Origin: Castor canadensis
Taxonomy: Eukaryota; Chordata; Mammalia; Rodentia; Castoridae
Direction of reading: 5' to 3'
Assembly (NCBI RefSeq): GCF_047511655.1
Contig: NC_133391.1
Span: 132,092,906 to 132,156,905 of the forward strand
Length of the DNA stretch: 64,000 nt
Shown here: piece after piece, positions 45,211-57,154 of the stretch
How the letters are laid out: the number at the start of each line of letters is the position of its first letter
Numbering within the stretch: the first letter of the stretch is position 1
Position numbers and translations under genes: made by a program
The notes under the pieces: model-generated
Database searches by the model: none
The model's input: the letters and a program-made list of their open reading frames with translations, nothing else
What the model was told of the DNA's origin: nothing

Positions 45211-45360
45211 ATCTCTCCTCCTCCTCCTCCTCCTCCTTCTCTTCCTCCTCCTTTTCTTCTCCTCTCTCCTCCCCTCCCCTCCCCTTCCCTCCTTTCTTCT
45301 CCTCTCTCTCTCCCTCTGTCTCTCTCTTTTCTGTCTCTGTCTCTTTCCCTCCTTTCTTTT
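45211..45360 (-). repeat. (TCC)n/pyrimidine tract
   Basis: About 150 bp of nearly pure C/T: (CTC)n, then CTCCC, then CTCTGT units. The 158- and 169-codon frames spanning it are low-complexity translations, not genes. It probably grew from the tail of the adjoining B1-like SINE. Confidence 0.9.
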
Positions 45361-45425
45361 CATTATTTTCTGCCTCAGCCTCTTGACTGCTCGGATCACA
45401 GGCATGTACCACCATGCCACCTGTT
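45360..45425 (-). mobile_element. B1-like SINE fragment
   Basis: 'tctgcctcagcctcttgact', 'atcacaggcatgtaccacca' form the complement of a B1 head. The tail side adjoins the pyrimidine tract. Confidence 0.75.
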
Positions 45426-45544
45426 TAAAGTCATTTTCCTTTCAGCCACTGAAAGCATGCAAACACCAGTGCTCACTCTCATCAGTTTTGAACCGATTAT
45501 TGTGCTGTGTTTTCCCAGTGTCATCTCTTCTTACTTTTTTTCCC

Positions 45545-45795
45545 ATCAGTCCTTAACTTTTTCATTTAGTCAATTCTCACCCATCCTTCAAAATCAAATT
45601 TATTCCCTCCTTCAAAAAAAGCCATGCTGACTGCTCTGCCCCAAATTGTCCTCCCCTCTTCCAAATTCAGTTTCACTTACTTTCTAAAGCACCCACCTGC
45701 TTTGATCACGTACCACCTCTATCGCTTTCTCTCATGTTTAAGTACCTTAACTTGTGTATTACCTGGCACATGGCACTCCATGGATGCTAAGTTAA
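45545..45795 (+). mobile_element. L2 LINE 3' fragment
   Basis: 'cacccatccttcaaaatcaa', 'aaaagccatgctgactgctc' and 'ttacctggcacatggcactc' match L2 in order. Confidence 0.7.
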
Positions 45796-45799
45796 TGCT

Positions 45800-46285
45800 A
45801 GGCATGGGCAGTGATTCTATTGGTCTATAAAGGTAAGGAATATGGTGGGTACCAGTTGCTGCTAGCAACTGCCCCTATTCCCAGGTCACAGATGTTCTTT
45901 GACTATGACACCTCACCAAATACTGCCTTAATTACAACTCTACTAATCTTACTAACTCTACTAATCCTACTGCAGCCTATTTCAAGTCAGAAAACTTTAT
46001 GACATTTATTGGCCAGAATTTCTAGAAGCAAAAGTGTTCTGTTTTTCTTTCCTTTCTCAACAAAAAGATACAGGTTATCAGATTGGCCACTTCCACCAAA
46101 CAGGACATTACTGTAGCAAGGGAGGTCTATATGATGGGTAGAAAATGAAGTTGCCAAGGTCAGTAATGGTACCTAACCCTCTTCTCTGTATCTTCTCTCA
46201 TCAGAAGCAGGATACCATCAACAGGGTTGTGTTTGGTAGCAGGAAACTGAGACTCTGAGGATGCACATAAGCTGGGGGTTGCAGT
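45800..46285. other. Intergenic, no gene seen
   Basis: Nothing recognised. Confidence 0.5.
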
Positions 46286-46289
46286 ACAG

Positions 46290-46540
46290 CAGTGCTTGAG
46301 GATGTGGGTTTTAGAATCAGACCACATGGATTTGAATCTTTGTGGCAGCTGTTATCTAATTATGACCTGGGGTAAGTTGTTTGACCTCTCTGACACTCAG
46401 TTTCCTTATCTGTGAAATGGGCATAATAATCATACTTAGCTCATTTTCTGACATGAGAAATGAATAACCTCATGTATGGAAATGTTTGGCATCATGCCTG
46501 GCACATAGGAAACACTCAATAAATTGCAGTTACTGTAAGT
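46290..46540 (+). mobile_element. MIR SINE, near full length
   Basis: 'gtgggttttagaatcagacc', 'tatgacctggggtaagttgt', 'ctcagtttccttatctgtga', 'aatgggcataataatcatac' and 'atgcctggcacataggaaac'. Confidence 0.95.
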
Positions 46541-46617
46541 GACTTAACCTCTCTCTGGCCCAGTGCTGATTTTCCCTCTCACCTTGTGAGAGGTAGAGGG
46601 CTTTACACTTCCCTGCT

Positions 46618-46999
46618 CTTTTAGTCTTCCTTCTGGTACTAGAACAAAATACCTGAGATAATTAACTGAATAGTTAAAAACATTTGTTTTGGCTCATGAT
46701 TTCAGAGGTTTCAGTTAATGGTCATTTGGCCCCATCACTTTGGGCCTGCAGTGGCACAGCATGTAATGGCAAGAGTACATGGCAGAGAAGGTCTATTCAC
46801 CATATGGCAGCTGAGAAGCAAAGGTGGGGGGTGGCTAGGGTCCCAATATCCCCTTCAAGGGCACATACCCAAAAATCTAACTTCTTTCCATTAGGTTCCA
46901 TGTCCTAGAGATTCCACCACCTCCCAATAACAACACAACTGGGGACCAACCTTTCAACACATGGGCCCTCGAAGGACATTCAAGATCCAAGTTAAAGCA
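46618..46999 (-). mobile_element. MaLR-type solo LTR
   Basis: 'agaacaaaatacctgagata', 'gttttggctcatgatttcag', 'cctttcaacacatgggccct' and 'cattcaagatccaagtt' follow a rodent MaLR LTR in antisense. No coding sequence. Confidence 0.75.
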
Positions 47000-47284
47000 G
47001 CTCCTCAGAGGCAGGCAGTTAAGGAGTAGTGAGGAGGTGAAACTGGAGCATCAAGTTCAGCTAGACAGAGCAGGCTTTGCCCTGGCTTTCTGCCTGCTCA
47101 GCTGCTGTGGTTTAGCATTTGGATATAAAAATTGCCAAAATCCTCCTTCGTGCAACACTCTCTGACTCCCACCACCAGCTCCCTAACCCGCAATCCTCTC
47201 ACGGATAGTCCCACACAAAGCTAGGAAGTTCCATGGTTGGTATTAACTCCTGCATTGCCCAGCACAGCCTTTCCCATCTCTTCT

Positions 47285-47448
47285 AGTAGGTCCTCACAAC
47301 ATCCTTGTACAATAGCAAGGGACAGTCTTTGTTAGTCTCATTTTACCAAGCAGAAAAGTGAAATTCAGAGTGATTTTCTCATTTGCCAAAAACTGCATGG
47401 GCAGGAAGTTACAGAGCCAGGGCACAAGCAGAGATGTTCTGATTTGAC
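47285..47448 (-). mobile_element. MIR fragment
   Basis: 'gtcctcacaacatccttgta', 'gtctcattttaccaagcaga' and 'cagagccagggcacaagcag'. Confidence 0.65.
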
Positions 47449-47449
47449 T

Positions 47450-48145
47450 TAGTCATCTGCCCACCCTTGCATGATTCTTATGTCCTGTGTATAGAGTGAG
47501 ATTTCCACGTAAAATACAATGTGTGTGTTCTACATACAGGGTTATTGTAGCCAAACTATAGGATTGTGAAAAACTTCTCACCTTCCTCTCAGGACCCTTT
47601 GCTTAATGTTCAAGTATAAATATGGTAACCAAGAAATCAAGGGAACAGACAGGCCTATCTTTTAGTTAATTATCTAAAAGTATTTATTGTCATGCCTTAA
47701 TCCATTTATTGTAATGTCTTAATAATCAAATCCTATTTAACTTGAATTTTTGCCCTAATCTTTGCCTTTTACATTTATTCAAACAAAATTTATTGTTTGA
47801 ATTATATATAGATTCTTTTACTCACTTCACATTCAAGGAAGGAACCTAAAAGGCTTATGGAAATTGAAAGAAAAGAGGACAAGATTAAATGGAAAAATTG
47901 GGGAAGCTGGAGTCATAACTGAGTGTGTATTTACTGTAAAAAAAAAGGGATTTCAAGTCGTTGCTTAAAGTAGAATGTGAACAGTGTAGATAGCATTGGG
48001 CAAGGAGCTCTGGCAAAGGACAGCTAATCCTTATATACAAGTTTTGTTTTCACATTAGCTAAGAACTAAAGATGTGGGCACGATGAAACCAATCTTAGTC
48101 TCTGTACTGTTCATACTCACTTGCTGTAAGTGGTGGAAACAGACT
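47450..48145. other. Intergenic, no gene seen
   Basis: Nothing recognised. Confidence 0.5.
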
Positions 48146-48149
48146 GGGT

Positions 48150-48285
48150 CTCAGGGTCTTACAGATCTGACCTAGAGTCCCAGCTGTGGCATCTACCAGC
48201 TCTGTGACCTTGAGCAAGTTCCTTAACCTCTCAGAGATTTAAGTAGAATAACTTGTACATAATAGGTGAACATTGAATGGTGGGT
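48150..48285 (+). mobile_element. MIR SINE
   Basis: 'tgacctagagtcccagctgt', 'taccagctctgtgaccttga', 'gcaagttccttaacctctca'. Confidence 0.85.
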
Positions 48286-48699
48286 ATTATTTCTTATTCT
48301 ATGCAATGAATAGGCAATTTTTTCTAACTATCCTCACAGATAATACAATTAATAACATAATTAAAAAAAAACCAGAAATCTATTGGTGATTCTCAGCCTG
48401 AGCCATCTGTCTCTGGCATCCATCAAGTTAAGCCAGTTACTTAAGAGTCTTGGTTATCTGCTGATAAAGATTCTGTATATCCATATGATAGGATCACTTT
48501 AGGATTGAACAGCAGATCTAGGCTGCTCCAAGTCACTTATATTACATTTATTTGTAGCAGTGGGTTGTCAGTTCAATTCTGCCACTAACAAATTGTTTGA
48601 ACTAGTGAATAAAGTAGAACCAAGTCAAGTCAAAATTTCCTTCTCTGTAAAATAAGTGGCTTGACATAGTCAAATTTCTAAGGCCTCAAGAAATTCTCA

Positions 48700-48809
48700 G
48701 GGGGGAGAAATGAACCAAGCCTTGTATGCACATATGAATAATAAAAGAAAAAGGAAAAAAAAAAGATTTCCCCTCACTCCAATCAGAACAGCTATTATAA
48801 AAAAAAAAA
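48700..48809 (+). mobile_element. Short L1 3' end with second A-tailed segment, 12-bp target duplication
   Basis: The L1 3' end (48,700-48,764) is nearly the same as the one at 44,107-44,175, with AATAAA at 48,740-48,745. After its A run comes a 34-bp segment (48,765-48,798) resembling L1 ORF2, and a second A run. The whole is flanked by the perfect repeat AAGAAATTCTCA (48,688-48,699 and 48,810-48,821). Confidence 0.85.
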
Positions 48810-48835
48810 AAGAAATTCTCAAGAATCTCATGATT

Positions 48836-48918
48836 TTGGACTGCAAGTGTAGCTCAGTGGTAGCGGGCTTTCCCAAAAAGCACAAGGCTCTGGGTTCAAT
48901 CCTCAGTATGTGGGGGAG
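48836..48918 (+). mobile_element. ID-like SINE
   Basis: 'tgcaagtgtagctcagtggt', 'aggctctgggttcaatcctc'. Confidence 0.85.
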
Positions 48919-48959
48919 GCAAATCTCTTGACTATTTGACAACTAGGAAACAAGAACTT

Positions 48960-49052
48960 AGGACCGGTGGAATAGCTCAAATGGTAGAGCACCTGCCTAG
49001 CAAGCATGAGGCCTGAGTGCAAACTCTAGTGCTGCCAAACAAATAAAAAAAG
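48960..49052 (+). mobile_element. ID-like SINE
   Basis: 'ccggtggaatagctcaaatg', 'gtagagcacctgcctagcaa', 'tgcaaactctagtgctgcc', then an A-rich tail. Confidence 0.9.
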
Positions 49053-49111
49053 ACTTAGAAAGGTAAAAACACTTCTTCCAATCATTACCAAGGGTACCAA
49101 TTAAACAAATT

Positions 49112-49170
49112 GGTGTGTGGGGGTGTGGGTGTGGGTGTGCGTGTGTGTGTGTGTGTGCATGTGTGTGTAT
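49112..49170. repeat. (TG)n microsatellite, impure
   Basis: GTGTGGG units pass into pure GT units. Confidence 0.9.
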
Positions 49171-49324
49171 TAAAACAATGATTTGATATGTATGTTTTCA
49201 TTATTATTTTGATAATCTAAACCATAGATCCCTACTAAGCTATCACAGTTTACTAGTGAATTTGTAAGCCTTAACGATTAAGTTTAATAGTGATAATATT
49301 GATAATAATATACTGTAAAATTAT

Positions 49325-49512
49325 AAGCTCTTCCTTCATGTAAAGCATTCTTACATATATTTCCTTACTCGGGTTTCTTAATAAGTTGTTGAAAGAGACT
49401 GTATTCCCGTCTTACAGATAAGGAAATGGAGGTTCAAGTGAGACAAAGTAACCTGTCTAAAGTGATAGAGACACCCAGTCTTCTATCTCTATGCCCAGAA
49501 TTCCTCCCAGCT
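49325..49512 (-). mobile_element. MIR fragment
   Basis: 'cgtcttacagataaggaaat', 'gagacaaagtaacctgtcta' form the complement of the MIR core. Confidence 0.7.
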
Positions 49513-49514
49513 TC

Positions 49515-50755
49515 ATCATCACAAACATCAAATGATTATTGATTGTGCAAGATAAAAAAAATGTAGTGCCTGACTCTGTTTGTCCAACTGGTTGCTTCCA
49601 CCAAGGCAAAGCAGAACAGAAATCAGAACCAGCATCTTTGAGCCCCTGGATCAGAGCCTGTTCCTTTCACATACACTATTGTCACTGTGAACTTCACTAA
49701 CACACACACAAATCAAGCCATCTGAAGGCAAAATATAATTAATAACTCTCTGTATTGACATAGTCCCCTCCCTTCTAGAATGTTGGTTTAATAAAGGCTA
49801 TCATATAATTTCCTCAAGGTAGCTTTAATGATGTGCCCAGTTTCCTTATGTAGGGAAAGACTCAAGAAAAATACAGGAACTCATTAGTTGCCTCAAAGAA
49901 GATAAATATTTTGGTTGGCATACTGTCCACTGTTAATCCTCAGATTCAACTTGACTATTCTGCTTAGAAAAAGCACAAATGAGTTTGGACCCACAAATTT
50001 AGGACCTGAAATATTCTGACTAAAGTCTAAAAAAATTGGCCTTCTTACCGGTGAAAATCCCAACCAAAATGAAAAACATCTCGCACAAGGGGCAATATTA
50101 TGTTTCCTCAGAGACCGATGCCAGGGTATGCTGAGGGTTTTCAGGGCCATGCAACGGTAGCTCCCTCCACCCACAATCTCCATAATCCTAATTAATGTTT
50201 TTACCCAAAAAGTAGATTTTTTTTTTTTTACTCAAAATAGAAATTTTCTCAGGCCATGAAATTGTATGTGTTGGTATCTAATATTTTTCCATTAGAGAGC
50301 AGTGGTGATAGGGCAAAGTAGGCCCAAGGCAGCCATGAAGTTCATCCTATCTACTCACGAACTAAACCCAAGAAAACATACAGAGAGGGGGCTTGAGGTT
50401 TGACTGTGGCAGAAGTAAGATTAGTGGGAAGAAGTAGGGGAAAGCAACCAGGCAGTTCTTCCTTCCAGGACCTTACTCAGGCTAATATGAAGCTACAATA
50501 CCAGCTGTGCTACTGCTGATATCTGTATCTATGGAATCTACTGGAAGATTTTGTTGAGCTAATAAAGACATCATGAGTATTGTCAGTAAAGTGAGCTTTT
50601 AACAACATGGAGAGTTGTTTAGGACATTGTGATAACTAAAGAAACAAAATAAAAGGTAAATATATGTAAAAATATTTTTAGAAAATAGATCAAAATATGT
50701 ATGCTATAAGAGTGTGTGCAGTGAATAACTGTCATTTCCTGTGCATTGTGCATTC
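49515..50755. other. Intergenic, no gene seen
   Basis: A 96-codon minus-strand frame at 49,893-50,183 has no recognisable domain. Confidence 0.5.
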
Positions 50756-50759
50756 TCCC

Positions 50760-51175
50760 TCCAGGAAATAATCCTTGTATGTCTTGGGGAACACCATCCT
50801 CTCATTCTTAGACATGGAGTGGGTGAGTTACAGAGGTGGGACCCGATGAACTAAAGGTAAGCATTTTATCTCATCCCTTTATCCACAGTTTGATCATAGA
50901 CATGTAACTTATTGAGGTATGAAGAGGTGTCTGTTAGAGCTTTGGGGAAGGCAAGTGCGCACTCTTGTCCTACCGGATTGATATGGTAATGGTAGGTGTG
51001 AAACTGCTGCAGTACAGCTCAACGTTCCAGCCATACTTGCATAGTCAAATGCAGAGAGAGGGAGAAGCTGGGCCATAGGTAGACCAAAGCTTAGAAGCCC
51101 TAGACGTCTCAGAATTGATACTGGGTTATTTTGTCACTTACAGCATAAGGAGCTCTGATAACTAAGTTAATGCCA
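50760..51175 (+). mobile_element. Possible MaLR/MLT-like LTR
   Basis: The 3' part 'attgatactgggttattttg', 'tcacttacagcataaggagc' resembles the MLT LTR end. The rest is weakly matched. Confidence 0.35.
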
Positions 51176-51249
51176 AGGCTAAATTTTAAATGACAAAAGT
51201 AACCTTTTACTGTGTGATTTATGGATAGTCATTTCCACACTGTTATAAG

Positions 51250-51440
51250 AACATAGTTGCAGAGTCAAATCCTAGTGTCTCACTTTAGAAGAAGTGTGGT
51301 GTTGAGAAATTGCTTTAACAGTCCAATTTGTCTATCTCAAAGAAGAATAATCATAACACCTATTTCATAAAATTGTTGTGAGAATTGATCATGAAAAATG
51401 ATCTGGCACATAATAAACATAAAGTGTTATTGTCATCCTG
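51250..51440 (+). mobile_element. MIR SINE
   Basis: 'gcagagtcaaatcctagtgt', 'cctatttcataaaattgttg', 'tgagaattgatcatg', 'tctggcacataataaacata'. Confidence 0.75.
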
Positions 51441-51674
51441 ATTTTCAAGCATAGTAATCATCACTCATAGAAATTACTGCTGTGATGTTCTTGATCCAAA
51501 GGGCATGACAAAGCATTGTGGGTAGAAAAGAGAGTGGCTCCTATCAGTTGATTATTTTCTTCCAAATCTCCATCCCTTTACATTTTTGATAAGCTCAAAA
51601 TAGTGAGCATAACTTGAAGACATTTGTGAGACATATGGGGAAGGTGGTGAGGTGTCACCATGGAAAAGTACAAT

Positions 51675-51850
51675 TTGGGGAGCAATGAAGGGAGGTTCTA
51701 GTGCCCATGGGCAAATGTCTAACTATGCAACCTTAAACAAGTTGATTAAACTCAAAGAGCTTTATCTTCCACATATGTAAAATAGGAATGACAAAACCTT
51801 CTGTACTGGTTTGTGGCAAAGATTAAGTGGGATATGAAGTGTCACAAAAG
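51675..51850 (+). mobile_element. MIR SINE
   Basis: 'ggaggttctagtgcccatgg', 'gcaaccttaaacaagttgat', 'ttccacatatgtaaaatagg', 'aatgacaaaacctt' follow MIR order. Confidence 0.65.
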
Positions 51851-51854
51851 GCAG

Positions 51855-52855
51855 GGTATTAGTTATAACTCTGACTCCTATTTATGAACTGAAAATTTAT
51901 CTCTGTCACTCAGAGAAAACAGCATAACTGATTCCTACTTGGGAAAACTACTTTTTCTTTTATTTGAACTCAAATATCACAGTCTAAATGGTTTAGAATA
52001 GTTTCCTGTGTGTGGGTTGAACCATTCAGACCATTTGTACACAGACACCCAAGGGTTTTAAAGTTATACTCAGTTTTTCTTCTCTACCTCCTACCATTAG
52101 ATTTAAACACAAAAGAGCTATGATTCAGTCTCTCATTCTTTTTTCCACCTTCATGCATGCAGAAAGGTACGGAGTACATGGATAAAACACTTATGCTAAT
52201 GATGTTAAGAAGGAAGACAGAAAGGAGAAAGGAATGTGTGAAGAAATGACAAAAGGACAGGAAGGGTGCAGTGACTCACTTGGGTATTGATGACCCTCTC
52301 ATACACAGCCATAAGGCAGAATCAGAGCTGGACACAGTCAGTGCCTAGCAGCTTTTTTTTTTTTGTTCCATTTTTTACTTTACTTGCACGATACTGAGTA
52401 TGGGATTCCTTCAATATCACTGAGAAATGTTTTACATGACTGCTGAGACTCAATTCCCAACTCAGTCAATCCTTGGGAAAAAAGCTTGTTTTATGGTCTG
52501 ACTCTACATACTTGGAAACAAGTTTTCAGAATTAGTTGATTCTTCCCTTGTTCTCATTGCCTGCACAGCATGAATCAGATTTAAGACAAAGATACTTTTA
52601 TTCTAACTTGGCCTTTCTTATTTATGACTGTCTTGAAGATGTGAGAAAGGCTGCATAGGTTTGGGAGAGACAAAAACTCTGTCAGTATTTCAAGATATTT
52701 TGGTTAAGTCATTTGTTCCAGATTCTGTTTTTTTTTTCCTCTGCATTCATTTACTAACTCACTGCTTTAGGAAAAAAAAAAAGACATTGTACAGTAGAGA
52801 ATGATGCTACCAAACTCTGTCTGTCAAGTTCAAAAACCTGAGGTATAAAACAGAA
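51855..52855. other. Intergenic, no gene seen
   Basis: Nothing recognised. Confidence 0.5.
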
Positions 52856-52859
52856 AGTT

Positions 52860-52946
52860 CTGGTTTTGGCTGCACTGGGGTTTGAACTCAGGGCTTCAAA
52901 CTTGCTAGGCAAGCACTCTTACTGATTGAGCAGTCCACCAGCCCAA
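52860..52946 (-). mobile_element. ID-like SINE
   Basis: 'tgcactggggtttgaactca', 'aaacttgctaggcaagcact', 'cagtccaccagccc'. Confidence 0.9.
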
Positions 52947-53394
52947 GACAGAAAGATTTGGAAAGAGTACCTACTGACATGTTTTAATTATCCCTCTCAT
53001 TTATATCAATCTCCCACCCTACCCCTAGACTAGATAAAGACCTTCCAAGTTAGAGAGAAGAAAAAGTAGAGAAATGAGTATGAACAAGAGAACTACAGGC
53101 AGAGAAGAAATAAGAAAGGTCTTTCTCTGTGACTCTGACCTTGGGGTTAGCTCCAGGATGGGGAGAAATGCTGCAGACTCATGATAATGTCAAGGAATTT
53201 ATCATATCTGGATTCCTGAGAGCAAATGTGTCCTAGGATATCATATTGTAACTTCTTCATGACAAATGTATTCTACTCTTGCTCACAACCTTGCATTCAT
53301 CCCTAATGTCTCCCTCACCTCACTCCCTGTTTCCAATGATGAGCAAAAAAATTAAAATTACACATAAACATAGGCTGTGTACTCTGGACTAGGT

Positions 53395-53550
53395 CCCACA
53401 CCATTTACTTTTCTATGTTATCTCATTTCAGCCTTCCAGAAACCTGAGGCACATGTATTGTGTCTGACCATTTGTACAGATGAGGAGGCTACAAGATGCC
53501 ATGAATTACCTAAGAACTGCTGGTCAGCAGTGAGTGAGCAGGTTCTAACA
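53395..53550 (-). mobile_element. MIR fragment
   Basis: 'ctatgttatctcatttcagc', 'accatttgtacagatgagga' in the complement of MIR. The 98-codon frame over it is not a gene. Confidence 0.6.
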
Positions 53551-53719
53551 ACAGATCTGCCCATTGCTCACCACTGCTCACCATATGCCACTATCCAACC
53601 CTGCCCATTCTATCTCCCTGGCATCACTCAGAATGGCCACCTTCCTTCCCTTCCAAAGGAGGAGCTGTTCTAATTCAAGCCCTCATTAGCACAAGTGCAG
53701 ACCTTAATGGAATAATGGA

Positions 53720-54150
53720 ACCTGTCCCTTGCTCTGTTAATCCATCAGAACTTTCACTCTAGCCACAAGTCTCTTCGCAACCATTTTGTACTTTAAAACT
53801 TCAGTGTTTCCCTACAAAAAAAAGTCCAAATCCCCCATGTGACATGGCATCTACTGCCACCCTCTCCCAAAACTTTCTTGTCCCCTAATTCTTTGCGTTC
53901 TCTTACTAACTACACTGCTTGTGTGTGCCTTGTTCTTTCATATTTCTGCTGCCTCCTCTTGCTGTTCCCTCTGCCCACCATCACCTCCTTCCGTTTTCTC
54001 AACCAGTGAACTTCTATTCATCATCCAAGAGACTGCTGCAGTGTCACGCCTCCTTTAGAAAGCATCTTTAAGTCTCTCCAGATAAAAGCAATTGCCCCCT
54101 TTCTGAACTACCACTGCACTTTGTCCATCAGGCTAATACAGCAGTCATGA
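53720..54150 (+). mobile_element. L2 LINE 3' fragment
   Basis: 'cttgctgttccctctgccca', 'ctattcatcatccaagagac' and 'tgtcacgcctcctttagaaa' match L2 in order. Confidence 0.75.
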
Positions 54151-54214
54151 CGTTGTAAATGTTGAGAGAGACATACGTGAGGAGCAAGAAATTTTCCCAG
54201 GCTATGGTGTATCT

Positions 54215-54612
54215 TGGTGTATTACTCTATTTTGTGCTGTCACGCAATATTAAATGCTGGATTTTTATAAAGAAAAGTTTATTTAGTTGATAGTTTGAAG
54301 ACTGAAAGTCCAGGTTTGAGTGACCCCATCTTTTGGCCTCTAGTGAGCATCCTGGCTGGTTACAACATGGCAGGAAAGCAGAAAGGAAAATGGGCATGTG
54401 CAGAAGATGCCACATGCACAGGCGGCCTGACCTTATACCAACCTCTCCAATGAGACCAGCATTAGTTCTTTCTAAGGTGGTGCCCCATGACCTAATTACC
54501 TTCTGCTAGGTCCTGCCTCTTAAAGTTCCCACCACTTCTCAACATCACTAACTGGCGACCATGCTTTTAGCACACAAACCTTGAGGCACTCAAGCCATAG
54601 TCAAGCCATAGT
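54215..54612 (-). mobile_element. MaLR-type solo LTR
   Basis: 'ttactctattttgtgctgtc', 'aaagaaaagtttatttagtt', 'gtgccccatgacctaattac' and 'tcttaaagttcccaccactt' in antisense order. The terminal 'tcaagccatag' is duplicated. No coding sequence. Confidence 0.8.
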
Positions 54613-54614
54613 GC

Positions 54615-55155
54615 CTGCTCCTCAATTCCCTTTTTAAGCTCTGTGGTCTAGAAATATCAACCTCCTCAATTCTTTTTCTAAGGTGAAAGTTCATTCACTT
54701 GGAATTATGTGCGTTTTTTTTTTGCTGTGAGTTTCTCATGGCCTGGAGCAGACTTCTGGGAGGAAATAATTCATCAGATGAATATTGGAAAGTGGTGAAT
54801 AAGTTAGGTGAAGAAAAAGGAGGAATAGCATAAACTGTCTTGGCATGAAAGACAGAAAAAGAATGTTGGATGCTGGCCCAGGAACCATTAAAAAATAGGT
54901 AATTGAAAGCCTAGAGTTGGAGGTCACGTTAGGAGGTAAGGTTGGAGATCAGATAATGGAGGACTTTCATCATATATAAAAAAGGGCTTGATGATGGGAA
55001 GGCACAGATAGAGATTCAAGAGACTAAGATCATCTGATTTTCAGCATTGTGCATAATTCCTTTCAGGGTTTTATTCTGGCTATTTAGAGCTCCTAACAAA
55101 ACAGTGACTTATTTTAATAAGTGACAACCTTCTAATGTATCTTACAATTTTTGAG
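54615..55155. other. Intergenic, no gene seen
   Basis: Nothing recognised. Confidence 0.5.
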
Positions 55156-55159
55156 TTGG

Positions 55160-55548
55160 GAATTTTGGCAGGGTTTAGCTAGATAATTCTGTTCTGTGTG
55201 CCATTGATCGAGGTCACTTAGTAGTATTCATGTCTTGGCTAATCTGGTCTGGAAGTTCAAAGATGGCTTTACGCACATGTCTGGTGCCATTCTCCCTCAC
55301 CAGGGAGTCTCAGTCCTCTGCAGGTCATCTAACAAGTTAGTTGGACTTCTTACATGGTGGTTTAGAATTTCCAGAGATGAAGGTGAAAGCTCTTCTTAAA
55401 GGCTAGGTCTGAACTGGCACAGTTACTTTTTCTATACTCCTTTGATTAATGCCATACTCAAATGCCCAAATTCAAGAAGAAAGGAAATGGAGTTCACTTC
55501 TCCATACAGTGTTGAATTTGTGGTCATTTTTAATCTACCACAGGATGT
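55160..55548 (-). mobile_element. MLT1-like (ERVL-MaLR) solo LTR
   Basis: 'tacgcacatgtctggtgcca', 'ggacttcttacatggtggtt', 'ctgaactggcacagttactt' and 'ggtcatttttaatctaccac' follow the complement of MLT1 to its TG end. Confidence 0.75.
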
Positions 55549-55605
55549 GAGGGTATATGAATGGAGGTAGAGAGAAGCAACGGAGTCCTTATAATGCACA
55601 GTTCC

Positions 55606-55705
55606 TGGGGCTGGAGGAGTGGCTTAAGTGGTAGAGTGCCTACTTAGTAAGTATGGAGCCCTGAGTTCAAATTCCAGTACTGTCAAAAAATAAAATAATA
55701 TAACC
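55606..55705 (+). mobile_element. ID-like SINE
   Basis: 'ggggctggaggagtggctta', 'tggtagagtgcctacttagt', 'tgagttcaaattccagtact', then an A-rich tail. Confidence 0.95.
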
Positions 55706-55749
55706 CACAGCTCCTCAAGTATTCATGCATGAGTATTCCCAGAATACTC

Positions 55750-55995
55750 TTAATACCTTCCCCATTACACAACAAATTACCACAAACAACACACACTGTG
55801 GGCCAGGAATCTAGGCCCAGCTAAGCTGGGTTCTCTGTTTCATGTCTCCCAAGGCTGCATTCAAGTTGTTGGCCAGGGATGTGGTCTCATCTGAGGCTCG
55901 ACTGGGGAAGCATGTGAATGTAGTTCCTTGAAGCCAAAGGACTGAGAAATTCAGTTTCTTGCTAGTTGTTGGCAGACAGAGGCTGTTCTCAGTTT
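55750..55995 (-). mobile_element. MLT1-like LTR fragment
   Basis: 'acaacaaattaccacaaaca', 'ggcccagctaagctgggttc' and 'ggtctcatctgaggctcgac' match MLT1 in antisense. Confidence 0.75.
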
Positions 55996-55999
55996 AATA

Positions 56000-57150
56000 C
56001 AAAGTGCTTTCCATATAGAAGCTCACAATATAGCAGTTTGCTTTATCAAAATCAGCAAGGGAGATACAGTCTCCTCATAAAAGAGAAGCATCATAACCTT
56101 ATGCCCACAGCATGATAGTTTGATTTTTCAAAGCAGTAAGATGAGCTTTGTTTTCACTTTCATTTGATTGTGACACTAAATTTATTATTTAGTGGCCATA
56201 CCCTAAAATCCTAAGAAAAATCAGAGACGATTTTCAGTAGATCTGATCCTCTTGGAAACATATTCACTTAATTTTTCCCTTTTCAGTAGGCACTGCCATC
56301 TTCCCTTAAGGAGACCAACACACATTTGCCTAATCATTAATATAATCAGTAGTGTCTCTTTATCCAAATCTTACACAAGGGACTGGGAATTCTTAGCTAC
56401 ACAATCCCATGAAATAGCTTCTTTTTAAGTTAGTGTTTATATTTTTCACCTATTTGGTTTTAGCATAAGTGTGAGACTTGGAGCCAAGAAACCTAGAATA
56501 TTCTTTCCAAGAAGAATGGTGAAATGAAAGTCAACAACGGAAAGCCCTTGCTTCTTAAACTCCTCAGGATAGTACTCTGAAGCAAGCCTGGGCTACTCCA
56601 AAGCTACAGCCCTACTTTCTGAATCCCTTATCCTATACATATGTCTAGGAATAGATCACACCTAACTGCTGCTTGTGCTTCTACACTGGCCTTTTCTTCT
56701 CTGAAGCCAGGTCTCTTTGTGAAATATAGTAACATTATATCATTGATCTGGACATTTAATGGGGTTTCCCAGAGAGACAGACTATGAGGAACTAGACCTT
56801 CCCCTTGAATCTGCATTTAACTTTGTACAGAGAGCAGTACTTAGTTTCCAACTCTCTTGGTCAAGTATAGTAGTGCATTAAAATGAGTGAAATAAACAAG
56901 TACTAATGATACTAAAAAGTTTCTGCTAACTTTTCAATATTAAAATGATAGCCATGAAGCTACGGTGTTGGAAGTCAGAATAGTGATCACCTGTGGCCTT
57001 CTAGGAACTGGAAGGGAGGAGAAGGGGCATTTTGAATCACTAGTCACGCTCTTGTTCCTTGACATACATACTAGTTATGTGGGTGTGCTGGTTTGTGAGA
57101 ATTTTTCAAATTGTACTTACATTATTTTCATTTTCTTTTTTGTATGTTTT
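56000..57150. other. Intergenic, no gene seen
   Basis: Nothing recognised. Confidence 0.5.
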
Positions 57151-57154
57151 TGTT

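Noticed and set aside
45080..45630. Two overlapping + strand frames of 158 and 169 codons
   Set aside because: They are translations of the (TCC)n/pyrimidine tract, rich in Ser, Leu and Pro, in two frames at once, with an L2 fragment after them.
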